A DNA stretch of 64,000 nt from Streptomyces sp. P9-A4 (GTDB taxonomy: Bacteria > Actinomycetota > Actinomycetes > Streptomycetales > Streptomycetaceae). Both the position numbers and the translations under genes were made by a program. Shown here in pieces: positions 43,603-50,756 of this stretch (position 1 is its first letter; every line of letters begins with the position of its first letter). The notes below the pieces were generated by a model. It saw only the letters and a program-made list of their open reading frames with translations. It was not told the origin of the DNA and did no database searches. The stretch is from positions 6,706,501 to 6,770,500 of the forward strand of contig NZ_JAZIFY010000001.1 in assembly GCF_036634195.1 (NCBI RefSeq), read 5' to 3'.

Positions 43603-44607
43603 CTAGGTATTGCGCACGGACGCTGAGGGTTCCTGGCCGTTCTGAGCCTGCTGCGCTCGCTCCGCCATCATGGTGGCGAGGCCCTTGAGCCAAGTGCCGT
43701 TGAACGGCCGTCCGTCAGTGTCCTCACCTTGAACGAGGATGAGGACGGTGCCCACGCGGAAAGACATGGCGGAACCGGCCGCCTCTCCGTTCGTGCTGGG
43801 AAACGACCCGGCGAAGCTTTCGTCTCCGACACGGGGCAGCGATCCTGCGGGCCCACCACCGCCTTCACTCTCGGCTTCCTCGGTTTTGCGGTGGAAGGCG
43901 TGGGCCTTCTGCGCACTGGTGAACGCTGCGACGCGTATGTGAAGGTCGGCGTCGGGATCGCCCATGAGGAAATCGACGGAGGCGAAGTAGGAAAGCCCCG
44001 CGCTTTCCGGCACCTGCGCTCCCCCGATGTCGGGCGCCTTGGGCTGGGTCCAACCCGCCGGCAGGCTGGCCAGGTCCGGAAGCACGTGCAGGGCGACGGC
44101 ATCACTCAGCGGGGTCACGGACTTCCGCTGCCCGGCGTCGTCACCCGCGATGAGCCGAGCTCCGCCGTAGAGGCCCAAGGCCAGCAGGGCGACCAGCACC
44201 AGTGCTGCGGCGAGCAGGGAGTAGCGGTTGTTGCGGGTGATATTGACGGTAACGGGCCCCAAAGAGATGGTGTTGCGGCCCCTGACCGTTGAGCCGTCGA
44301 TGGTGATGCTGCCGGACGTCACCTTCGGGAGCTCGGCCGGCGGGGGCCCGGCGGCCAGCGCCGCGGCGATCCGCCGCGTGAATTCCGGGTCGGCGTCCAT
44401 CTCCGCCTGGAGGGAGGCCCTGAGCCTTGCCGCGGCCCCCGGGTCCGTCGGCCGGGCTTCGACGGCCTGAATCGCCGAGCGGCCACCCTCACTACCACCA
44501 AGCCGCTCACGCACCAGATCCGACACCGCTTGCCCCACCCCGGTCCCCACCACGGTCAGCGCCCCCCCAGCGACCTGAGTGACTATCTGAACCACCGTCT
44601 CAATCAC
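43603..44607 (-). CDS. Hypothetical single-pass membrane protein
   Basis: 334 residues from a GTG with AGGGAGA upstream; the frame extends further into an IS5 remnant, which I exclude. Residues 1-110 are a helical region (VVQIVTQVAGGALTVVGTGVGQAVSDLVRERL), then SGSITIDGSTVRGRNTISLGPV, a membrane helix near 170 (SLLAAALVLVALLALGLYGG) and an extracellular domain of about 140 residues (SYFASVDFLMGDPDADLHIRVAAF). No named family; a surface or sensor role is possible. Confidence 0.6.
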   Translation of the reverse strand: MIETVVQIVTQVAGGALTVVGTGVGQAVSDLVRERLGGSEGGRSAIQAVEARPTDPGAAARLRASLQAEMDADPEFTRRIAAALAAGPPPAELPKVTSGSITIDGSTVRGRNTISLGPVTVNITRNNRYSLLAAALVLVALLALGLYGGARLIAGDDAGQRKSVTPLSDAVALHVLPDLASLPAGWTQPKAPDIGGAQVPESAGLSYFASVDFLMGDPDADLHIRVAAFTSAQKAHAFHRKTEEAESEGGGGPAGSLPRVGDESFAGSFPSTNGEAAGSAMSFRVGTVLILVQGEDTDGRPFNGTWLKGLATMMAERAQQAQNGQEPSASVRNT

Positions 44608-44642
44608 GCGCCATCTCCCTAACTGCCAGCGGAAGAAACCCT

Positions 44643-44936
44643 GTTGAGATACTCGCACTCCGCGCAGCATGCGGTTGGCCTGCTTGTCGGCCCGTTCCGG
44701 GATCACCGTGCGGATGCTGCGTCCGCGCAGGTGGTCGCGGATCGCGCGGGAGGAATACGCCTTGTCGGCCAGGACCAGGTCCGGCCTGGTGCGGGGCCGT
44801 CCAAAAGGGCGGGGAACGCGCAGCCGGACCATGACGTCCGTGAAGGCGGGTGCGTCGCCGGCCTGACGGGGGGTGAGGACGAACGCCAGTGGCCGGCACC
44901 GGCCGTCGGCCGCGAGGTGGATCTTCGTGGTCAGTC
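44643..44936 (-). pseudogene. IS5-family transposase fragment
   Basis: On the minus strand MVRLRVPRPFGRPRTRPDLVLADKAYSS and RTVIPERADKQANR correspond to the OrfB centre of the intact IS5, with different codons. It ends abruptly at the CRISPR-associated remnant at 44937. Confidence 0.65.
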
Positions 44937-44995
44937 ACGACGGCTGTGGCCTGCTCACCCTGGCCCCTCTGCCCGAGGAGCGGCCCCATGGCTGA
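44937..44995 (+). pseudogene. cas6e: cas6e 3' remnant
   Basis: The last codons read DGCGLLTLAPLPEERPHG-stop; GCGLLTLAP is the typical C-terminus of the type I-E crRNA endonuclease Cas6e. The stop overlaps the cas1 start, as in intact type I-E operons. Everything upstream has been replaced by an IS5 remnant. Confidence 0.6.
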
Positions 44996-45459
44996 CCCCT
45001 GGTGGAGAGCCGGCCCCCAGGACCCGCACCGGATGGACGATCGAGTCTCCAGCCTCTACGCCGAACGCTGCTACATCGACCGGGACGACAACGCCGTCAT
45101 CCTGGTCAACAAGGAACGCACCGTCCGCGTCCCCGCAGCTTTTCTCGCAGTCCTGCTGATCGGCCCTGGCACCCGCGTTACCCACGCCGCCGTCGCCCTG
45201 CTCGCCGGCTCAGGCACCGCCGTGTGCTGGGTCGGTCAGCATGGCGTACGCATGGATGCGGCCGGCATCGGCCCCAGCCGCGGATCCCAACTCGTACTCC
45301 GCCAGGCATGGCTGGTCACCCGACCCAAAGAACGCCTCCAGGTCGCCCGCAGAATGTACGCCAAACGGTTCCCGGGCGAGGACGTCTCCCAACTGACCAT
45401 GCAGCAACTGCGCGGACGGGAAGGTGTCCGCATCCGCCGCCTGTACGCCGAACACTCGT
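44988..45459 (+). pseudogene. cas1: cas1 (type I-E), 3' truncated
   Basis: Start ATG with GAGGAG eight bases upstream. About 157 residues match type I-E Cas1: SSLYAERCYIDRDDNAVILV, LLIGPGTRVTHAAVALLAGSGTAVCWVGQHGVRM, YAKRFPGEDVSQLTMQQLRGREGVRIRRLYAEHS. The metal-binding Glu region is reached (REGVRIRRLY), but the C-terminal half with the other ligands is gone. The frame runs on without Cas1 similarity to 45500. It breaks exactly at a CRISPR-repeat-like unit. Confidence 0.8.
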
Positions 45460-45711
45460 CGTCCCCGCCCGCGCGGGGGTCTTCCGCGCGCCGCCGTTGA
45501 CGCGCAGCTCAGCCCTCTTGTACAGGACCTTGGCATTCTTGCCTCGGCCGAGCTTGTATCCCTTCAAGCCCAGCTTCGACGCCTCCCTGTAAACCCAGCT
45601 CGTGGACATATTGAGCATCGTGGCGACGTCGGAAGTGTCCATAAGGGCGGGCTCGGTGGGCTGGAGCCTGCGCGGTCGGCTGTTTTCGGAGGGGTGCGGC
45701 TGCGGTTCCAT
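45316..45711 (-). CDS. Excisionase-like HTH protein with replaced C-terminus
   Basis: Residues 1-74 from the ATG at 45711 are an HTH_17/Xis-type domain: DTSDVATMLNMSTSWVYREASKLGLKGYKLGRGKNAKVLYKRAEL. Excisionases of actinobacterial integrative elements look like this and are normally under 100 residues. From about residue 75 the frame runs through the CRISPR-repeat-like unit and antisense to cas1 down to 45316, so the native C-terminus has been lost. It lies about 500 bp from the right core, where a xis gene would be expected. Confidence 0.6.
   Translation of the reverse strand: MEPQPHPSENSRPRRLQPTEPALMDTSDVATMLNMSTSWVYREASKLGLKGYKLGRGKNAKVLYKRAELRVNGGARKTPARAGTTSVRRTGGGCGHLPVRAVAAWSVGRRPRPGTVWRTFCGRPGGVLWVG
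45459..45486 (+). CRISPR. Single type I-E CRISPR-repeat-like unit
   Basis: 28 bases starting GTCGTCCCCGCCCGCGCGGG and ending GTCTTCC. Inside, CCCCGC pairs with GCGGGG around a four-base loop, as in type I-E repeats, which are 28-29 bases. It abuts the broken cas1 gene. No second repeat or spacer follows. Confidence 0.5.
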
Positions 45712-46160
45712 GGTTGAGAGGGCTCCTTGAGGCTGGCCTGTGGCTGATCGCAGTGGCGGGTCGTGCTGTGCTCTGGCCGGATTCCGAAAGTTCTTGGCGG
45801 CCGCCCTGTGTCACTACAAGAGTCACGGGGCGGGCTATGGCCATGGTCATGAGGATCGTCGGCTTTGCTGGCCCGGGATTCGCTGCTAGGTTGCCGCGCC
45901 GTTTGGAGGGTCCTGCGGTGGCGGGAGGTTCCCTCGCGGATGCAGGGGGCGGGGCGTCGTCGGTCCGTCGGGGTGACGGCGATCACGGGGGCCCGTGGAC
46001 GACTGCTGCGTAGGCTTGTGGGGTCGCCGTGGTCGGGTCCGGAGGGGTGGGGGTAGCCCCCTCGCTCCTGCCTGATGACGTGTCAGGAAAGTCAGCAAGT
46101 GGTCAGCATGAGTCCTGAAAGACCTGGGGAACGCTGCCCGAACATGCGACTCGTTGTAGG
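45712..46160 (+). promoter_or_regulatory. Right end of island with duplicate panD promoter region
   Basis: No gene is seen. Bases 45960-46026 resemble the DNA upstream of the panD stub (20211-20273, about three of four bases equal, including GTCCGTCGGGGTGACG). Then come about 134 bases absent from the left copy, with the arm-type repeat, and a possible -10 box TAGGGT just before the panD leader. Confidence 0.5.
46091..46116 (+). repeat. Arm-type repeat, right end of island
   Basis: Two GTCAGCA units followed by TGAGTCC; 22 of 26 positions match 20414-20439. Confidence 0.55.
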
Positions 46161-46175
46161 GTGATGAAACAGCCC

Positions 46176-46196
46176 TTGACCTGCAAAAACGCAGGC
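46176..46196 (+). promoter_or_regulatory. Conserved leader hairpin of panD
   Basis: CCTGC and GCAGG flank a six-base loop about 30 bases before the start. The same hairpin with a different loop lies before the panD stub on the left edge (around 20290-20306). Conservation of the stem between diverged copies suggests a role in message control. Confidence 0.45.
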
Positions 46197-46223
46197 AGGG
46201 AGCCTATGTCCAGGAGTACCTCG

Positions 46224-46688
46224 ATGATGCGAACGATATTCAAGTCGAAGATTCACCGTGCGACCGTGACCCAAGCGGATCTGCACTACGTCGGATCGGT
46301 CACCGTCGACGCCGAGCTGATGGAGGCGGCCGACCTGCTACCCGGTGAGCTGGTGCACATCGTCGACATCGACAACGGGGCCCGGCTGGAGACCTACGTC
46401 ATCGAGGGTGAGCGCGGTTCCGGTGTCATCGGGATCAACGGCGCCGCCGCGCACCTCGTACACCCCGGCGACCTCGTGATCCTCATCAGTTACGCGCAGG
46501 TCGAGGACGCGGAGGCCCGGACGTTCGTCCCGCGCGTCGTGCACGTCGACGGCGACAACCGCATCGTGGAACTCGGGACCGACGCGTCCGCGCCCGTCCC
46601 CGGGAGCGACACCGTGCGCGGTCCGCACGCCGTGCCCGCCCCCGCCGCGGAATCCGGCGCCTCGGAGTCCGTACCCGTACGGGTCTGA
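46224..46688 (+). CDS. panD: Aspartate 1-decarboxylase
   Basis: 154 residues. The proenzyme cleaves itself at the Gly-Ser bond in HYVGSVTVD to form the pyruvoyl group that decarboxylates aspartate to beta-alanine for pantothenate synthesis. [20 protein letters not shown] and [22 protein letters not shown] are family signatures. Two start codons are possible (46224 and 46227), AGGAG precedes. The first ten codons come from the island side of the core at 46239, so the hybrid starts [10 protein letters not shown] rather than MLRTLFKSKI. The last 30 residues are a Pro/Ala/Ser tail. Confidence 0.92.
   Translation: MMRTIFKSKIHRATVTQADLHYVGSVTVDAELMEAADLLPGELVHIVDIDNGARLETYVIEGERGSGVIGINGAAAHLVHPGDLVILISYAQVEDAEARTFVPRVVHVDGDNRIVELGTDASAPVPGSDTVRGPHAVPAPAAESGASESVPVRV
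46239..46253 (+). other. Right attachment core (attR)
   Basis: TTCAAGTCGAAGATT within codons 6-10 of panD, identical to 20350-20364. Downstream of it the gene is intact chromosomal panD. Confidence 0.75.
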
Positions 46689-46740
46689 GCGCGGGTTCGC
46701 GTACGGGTCCCGTCCGACCGAGTCCAGGGAGCACCGCCAC

Positions 46741-47085
46741 ATGGCCGAGCCGAACATCCGCGACGACCGCCCGAACGGACGTCTTGAGGCCTTCGACGGG
46801 GACACCTTCGTCGGTGTCGTCGTCTACTTCGTCCTCGACGTCGAACCCCACGCCCTCGTGGCCGTGCACACGATCGTCGAGGAGGCGCACGAGGGGAAGG
46901 GGATCGCCGGGGCGCTCGTACGCGAGTTCTACGCCATCGCCGCCGCCGAGGGCGTCCCCGTCGTACCACTCTGCCCGTACGCCGCCGTATGGGCGGAGCG
47001 CCACCCGGACGAGGCCCCGGTGCCCCCGTCCGACGTCGTCCGCGAGGCGAAGCGCCAGCTGAAAGCCACCCCGGACCTGTGGTGA
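46741..47085 (+). CDS. Small GNAT-family N-acetyltransferase (YjdJ-like)
   Basis: 114 residues. Core HTIVEEAHEGKGIAGALVREFYAIAAAEGVPVVPLCPYAAVWAERHPD has the acetyl-CoA loop (EGKGIAGAL) and the CPY motif of the short GCN5-related subfamily. Substrate unknown. The stop overlaps the next gene as GTGA. Confidence 0.85.
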   Translation: MAEPNIRDDRPNGRLEAFDGDTFVGVVVYFVLDVEPHALVAVHTIVEEAHEGKGIAGALVREFYAIAAAEGVPVVPLCPYAAVWAERHPDEAPVPPSDVVREAKRQLKATPDLW

Positions 47086-47756
47086 CTCCGGCCGGCACCC
47101 TGGCGCTGCTCCACACCTCGCCGGTCCACGTCCCCGTCTTCGACGGGCTGCGCGACCGGTACCACCCCGGGCTCGTCCTGCGTCATCTCGTCGACGAGGA
47201 GCTGCTGCGTCGGGCCCGGTCCTCCGGGTCCGACGCGGTCGCCGGGCCGGTGGCCGCCGCGCTCGCCGCGGCCGTCGCGGACGGCGCCGACGCCGTGCTC
47301 TGCACCTGCTCCACGATCGGCGGGACCGCCGAGCGCCAAGCGGGCGCGCTCGGCGTACCCGTGCTGCGCGTGGACCGCCCGATGGCCGCCGAGGCCGCCC
47401 GGTACCGCCGCGTCGTCGTGGTGGCCGCCCTGCGTTCCACCCTGGAGCCCACCGTCTCCCTCATCGCGGAGGAGTCCGGACCGGAGCCCTCGTTCGTGAG
47501 CACCGTCGTGGTCGAGGGGGCGTGGGAGCTGTTCGAGGCGGGGGACCGGGACGGCTACCTCGACGCCGTGGCGGCCTCCGTGGACCGCGCGCCCCTGTCG
47601 GAGGACAGCGTCGTCGTCCTCGCCCAGGCGTCGATGGCCGACGCCGTGGAGCGGATGTCCACCCGGCGGCCCGTTCTGGCGAGTCCACGCCTCGGGCTCG
47701 CGGCGGCGGCCGAGGCGGTCGCCGCCTCGGCCGCGGTTCGCGCGGGGCGGGACTGA
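47082..47756 (+). CDS. Aspartate/glutamate racemase family protein lacking one catalytic Cys
   Basis: 224 residues from an overlapping GTG. The first half-site is intact (AVLCTCSTIGG) but the second, normally a Cys near GCT, reads VVLAQASMADAV. True racemases use both Cys, so this one probably catalyses another reaction of the superfamily (for example decarboxylation or hydrolysis) or is regulatory. Coupled to the acetyltransferase gene. Confidence 0.75.
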   Translation: MTPAGTLALLHTSPVHVPVFDGLRDRYHPGLVLRHLVDEELLRRARSSGSDAVAGPVAAALAAAVADGADAVLCTCSTIGGTAERQAGALGVPVLRVDRPMAAEAARYRRVVVVAALRSTLEPTVSLIAEESGPEPSFVSTVVVEGAWELFEAGDRDGYLDAVAASVDRAPLSEDSVVVLAQASMADAVERMSTRRPVLASPRLGLAAAAEAVAASAAVRAGRD

Positions 47757-47853
47757 CCCCGTTCCGACCCGAAGGGCGGGCCCCGGCGGGCGCCGTCCGG
47801 CCCGGCGGGCCACCCTGGAGAAGGACGGAACCCGTCGACCGAGAGGTCCCGCC

Positions 47854-48051
47854 ATGACTCACCCGTTCCCCGATCCGCTGCCGCCCTCGCCCATCCCCCC
47901 GCCGGCCCCCTCGCCGCCTCCGGTGCCGCCGCCGAGCCCGGTCCCGGTCCCTCCGGACCCCGATCCCTCCCCGGCTCCTCAGCCCGGCGGGCCCGTACCG
48001 GAACCCGAGCCTCAGCCCCAGCCGGGCCCCGCCGGCCGGCGTCCCGCGTGA
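47854..48051 (+). CDS. Proline-rich small protein
   Basis: 65 residues, of which almost half are Pro (PPSPIPPPAPSPPPVPPPSP). GAGAGG precedes the ATG by seven bases. It is disordered and without signal peptide; could be a non-coding GC-rich stretch, but the start context is good. Confidence 0.4.
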   Translation: MTHPFPDPLPPSPIPPPAPSPPPVPPPSPVPVPPDPDPSPAPQPGGPVPEPEPQPQPGPAGRRPA

Positions 48052-48153
48052 ATGCCGAGCTGAGTCAAGGCCCTTGAGGTTTCGCGTATCGCTTGTCACG
48101 GAGCGTGTTTCACCCCTAACTTGGACGGCTGTCGCTGTGTTCAAGGGGGGCCC

Positions 48154-49644
48154 ATGGCCGTACGCGGACGTCACCGCCGCCACCAGCCGAGCCGGATCAA
48201 CCGTGCCTCGCTCACCGTCACCGCGGGAGGCGCCGGCATGGCGCTGCCGCTGATCGGCGCGGGCACCGTGCACGCCGCCTCGCTCGACGTCTGGGAGAAG
48301 GTCGCGTCCTGCGAGTCGACCTCCCAGTGGCAGATCAACACGGGCAACGGCTACTTCGGCGGCCTCCAGTTCAGCCAGTCCACCTGGGAGCGGTACGGCG
48401 GCACCCACTACGCCCCGCGCGCCGACCTGGCCTCCAAGGACCAGCAGATCGCGATCGCCGAACGCGTCCTCAAGGGCCAGGGGCCCGGCGCCTGGCCCGC
48501 GTGCGGCCCCCGTGCGGGGCTCGCCCGGGGCGGGGAGGCACCCGACGTCACCCCTGACGGCAGGACGGCGGCGAAGCCGTCCGGCGGCGGGAACACGATG
48601 AAGACCGCCTCCATGCCGGGGCAGCGGGCCTTATCCGCCGAGGCCTCGCACCAGGCCAGGAACGTCGGCCCGACCGCCGTACCCACCGTCCGTGAGATGT
48701 ACACGGTGACGCCCGGCGACTCGCTGTCGAAGATCGCCCTCGAAGAGCGGGTCCAGGGCGGCTGGAAGGGGCTGTACGACAGCAACCGGCCCGTCGTCGG
48801 CGACGACCCCGACCTCATCCTCCCCGGCCAGCGCCTGACCCTGCGCATCGCCGCACCGAAGAAGCCCGCCCGGGCCGAGAAGCCGGGGCAGGGGGAGAAG
48901 TCCGCACAGGCGGCGAAGCCGGGGCAGGCCAAGAAGCCCGCGCAGGCCAAGAAGCCCGCGCAGGCCGGGAAGACGCCGGAAGTGAAGTCCGCCGTCGCCG
49001 CGAGGACGGTTCTCCCCAAGGTTCCCTCCGCCACGGCTCCGCCCGTACGGCCCTCCGCGCGGCCCACCGTGCCCCGGACCCGCCCCGCCGCCGTGCACCC
49101 GGCGACGAAGCCCGTCGAGAGGCCCGTGACCAAGCCCGCCACGAAGCCGGTGACCCGGCCCACGAGGCCGGCCGCCAAACCGGTGGCCAAGCCGGCCGCC
49201 AAGCCCAAGCCCAGACCCAGGCCCGCCACCACCGACGAGGACCGCTACTCCGCCCCCGTCTCCGCGGGCATCGGCACCCGCTACGGCAAACCCGGCTCCT
49301 CCTGGGCCAGCGGCTACCACACCGGCGTCGACTTCCCCGTGCCCACCGGCACCTCCGTCAAGGCGGTGTCCGGCGGCCGGATCGTCTCCGCCGGCTGGGG
49401 CGGCGCGTACGGCTACCAGATCGTCCTGCGCCACGACGACGGCCGCTACAGCCAGTACGCGCACCTCTCCGCGCTCGCCGTCCGCGAAGGCCAGCGGGTG
49501 CACGCCGGCCAGCGCATCGGCCGCTCAGGGTCGACCGGCAACAGCTCGGGACCGCACCTCCACTTCGAGGTGCGGACGGGTCCCGGGTACGGGTCCGACA
49601 TCGACCCCCTGGCCTACCTCAGGGCCCGTGGAGTCACCTTCTGA
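48154..49644 (+). CDS. Rpf-like transglycosylase/LysM/M23 cell-wall hydrolase
   Basis: 496 residues. A signal peptide ends near residue 42 (LIGAGTVHAA). The resuscitation-promoting-factor domain is WEKVASCESTSQWQINTGNGYFGGLQFSQSTW with its catalytic Glu. A LysM domain (YTVTPGDSLSKIALEERV..LILPGQRL) lies near 190-235, then a 130-residue Lys-Pro-Ala linker with repeats of KKPAQA and KP. The C-terminal M23 domain has HTGVD and HLHFEV. It cuts both glycan and peptide bonds, as needed for spore germination or growth. AAGGGGGG lies three bases before the ATG. Codon 160 is TTA, so translation should depend on bldA tRNA. Confidence 0.9.
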   Translation: MAVRGRHRRHQPSRINRASLTVTAGGAGMALPLIGAGTVHAASLDVWEKVASCESTSQWQINTGNGYFGGLQFSQSTWERYGGTHYAPRADLASKDQQIAIAERVLKGQGPGAWPACGPRAGLARGGEAPDVTPDGRTAAKPSGGGNTMKTASMPGQRALSAEASHQARNVGPTAVPTVREMYTVTPGDSLSKIALEERVQGGWKGLYDSNRPVVGDDPDLILPGQRLTLRIAAPKKPARAEKPGQGEKSAQAAKPGQAKKPAQAKKPAQAGKTPEVKSAVAARTVLPKVPSATAPPVRPSARPTVPRTRPAAVHPATKPVERPVTKPATKPVTRPTRPAAKPVAKPAAKPKPRPRPATTDEDRYSAPVSAGIGTRYGKPGSSWASGYHTGVDFPVPTGTSVKAVSGGRIVSAGWGGAYGYQIVLRHDDGRYSQYAHLSALAVREGQRVHAGQRIGRSGSTGNSSGPHLHFEVRTGPGYGSDIDPLAYLRARGVTF

Positions 49645-50577
49645 CGCCCTGGGAGTGGTGTCGTCGATCCGGCCCGGTCCGGTGCCGGATCCCGCGCCCG
49701 GTCCCGTCCCCGGGCTCCGCGCCGGATCCGACGCCGCGAGCGACTCGGCCGGGTCCGTCATCCGGTCGAGCGTCAGCTGCACCAGGCCGCCCGCGGCCAC
49801 CGCGCCGCAGATCAGCGCCGCGACCGTGCCGGCGGCGCCGTAGCGGAAGCTCTCGCCGAACAGGGTCAGACCCACGGCCGCGGCGACGACCGGATTGACC
49901 ACCGTGACGGTGGCCAGCGGGGCGGCGAGACCGGCGCCCCGGTACGAGGCCTGGGAGAGGAACAGACCGGTGACGGCCAGGGCCGAGAGCACCAGCAGCC
50001 CGGTCCACTCGGCGAACGGCGCCTCGGGCGTCCACTCCTCGGCCACCGCCTTCGTGAAGACCGACGCGATGCCGAAGGAGACGCCCGCCGCCGCCGCGAG
50101 GACGATGCTCCGGAGCGCCGACCGGCCCACCAGGTGCGCCGCCGTGAACAGGCCGGCCACCACGCCGAAGGTGCAGGCCGTGAGCAGCCACCGGTCCCCG
50201 TCGGCCAGGGTCCGTCCCTCGGCGCCGCTCGTGAGGCTCAGGAGTCCGGCGAGGCCCGCCGTGGCCATGACGGCGCCGCGCCAGGCTGGCCGGCCGGCCC
50301 TGCGGCCGACGAAAAGGGCCGCCATGGGCAGCGCGAACACGATCGTGAGGGCGCCCATCGGCTGGACCAGGCTCAGGGGGCCGTACGCGAGGGCCGCGAC
50401 GTGCAGGGTCGCGCCGACGCCGTTGAGCAGGACCGACCCCCACCAGGCCGGATTGCGCAGCGGCGCGTAGCGCGGGCCGCCGACGGAGGCGGCGACCCGC
50501 TCCTGCACGATCGCCGCGCCCGCGTAGGCGACCGCCGAGACCAGGGCCAGGAGGACGGACAGCACGAGGGGACTCAT
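49525..50577 (-). CDS. EamA/DMT-superfamily transporter
   Basis: 350 residues, ten helices in the first 285 (LSVLLALVSAVAYAGAAIVQERVAAS, LVQPMGALTIVFALPMAALFVG), then a disordered tail rich in Gly, Pro and Arg. The tail is encoded antisense to the last 120 bases of the M23 gene. Probably an exporter of small metabolites. A GTG at 50586 is an alternative start. Confidence 0.8.
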   Translation of the reverse strand: MSPLVLSVLLALVSAVAYAGAAIVQERVAASVGGPRYAPLRNPAWWGSVLLNGVGATLHVAALAYGPLSLVQPMGALTIVFALPMAALFVGRRAGRPAWRGAVMATAGLAGLLSLTSGAEGRTLADGDRWLLTACTFGVVAGLFTAAHLVGRSALRSIVLAAAAGVSFGIASVFTKAVAEEWTPEAPFAEWTGLLVLSALAVTGLFLSQASYRGAGLAAPLATVTVVNPVVAAAVGLTLFGESFRYGAAGTVAALICGAVAAGGLVQLTLDRMTDPAESLAASDPARSPGTGPGAGSGTGPGRIDDTTPRASEGDSTGPEVGQGVDVGPVPGTRPHLEVEVRSRAVAGRP

Positions 50578-50756
50578 ACCTTCCACGATCTCTCTTCCCG
50601 GCCGATCGCGTCGTCGTCCCAGGGGACGTCTTCGCGGATACCACCGACGTAGTACGCGGGCCCCGCGTACGCCCGGAGATGTACACCCGCGCAGGTCGGA
50701 ACGGGTGCAAAGCGTCTTTTTCGAGCCGTATCGGGGGCCGGGGAGGGCGGGCTACG

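Larger units (their letters stand above)
20350..46253. mobile_element. Composite genomic island inserted in panD
   Basis: About 25.9 kb lies between two identical 15-bp cores within panD. The left end keeps the old promoter and ten codons; the right end supplies a diverged promoter, leader and first codons that restore the gene. Imperfect 26-bp repeats (20414-20439 and 46091-46116) lie inside each end, like integrase or excisionase arm sites. An integrase gene lies near the left end and an excisionase-like gene near the right end. Many IS and integrase fragments show repeated insertions; the integrase lacks its N-terminus, so the island is probably no longer mobile. How much cargo arrived in one event is unknown. 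Confidence 0.7.

Noticed and set aside
43603..44832. A 409-residue fusion of IS5 transposase and membrane protein
   Set aside because: The first part is an IS remnant that happens to be in frame; a GTG with its own ribosome binding site at 44607 explains the real gene.
45459..45500. A functional CRISPR array
   Set aside because: Only one repeat-like unit exists; no second repeat or spacer follows and cas1 is truncated.
48052..48153. ydaO (cyclic-di-AMP) riboswitch before the Rpf-type gene
   Set aside because: The gap is only about 100 bases and I do not see the conserved ydaO core motifs.
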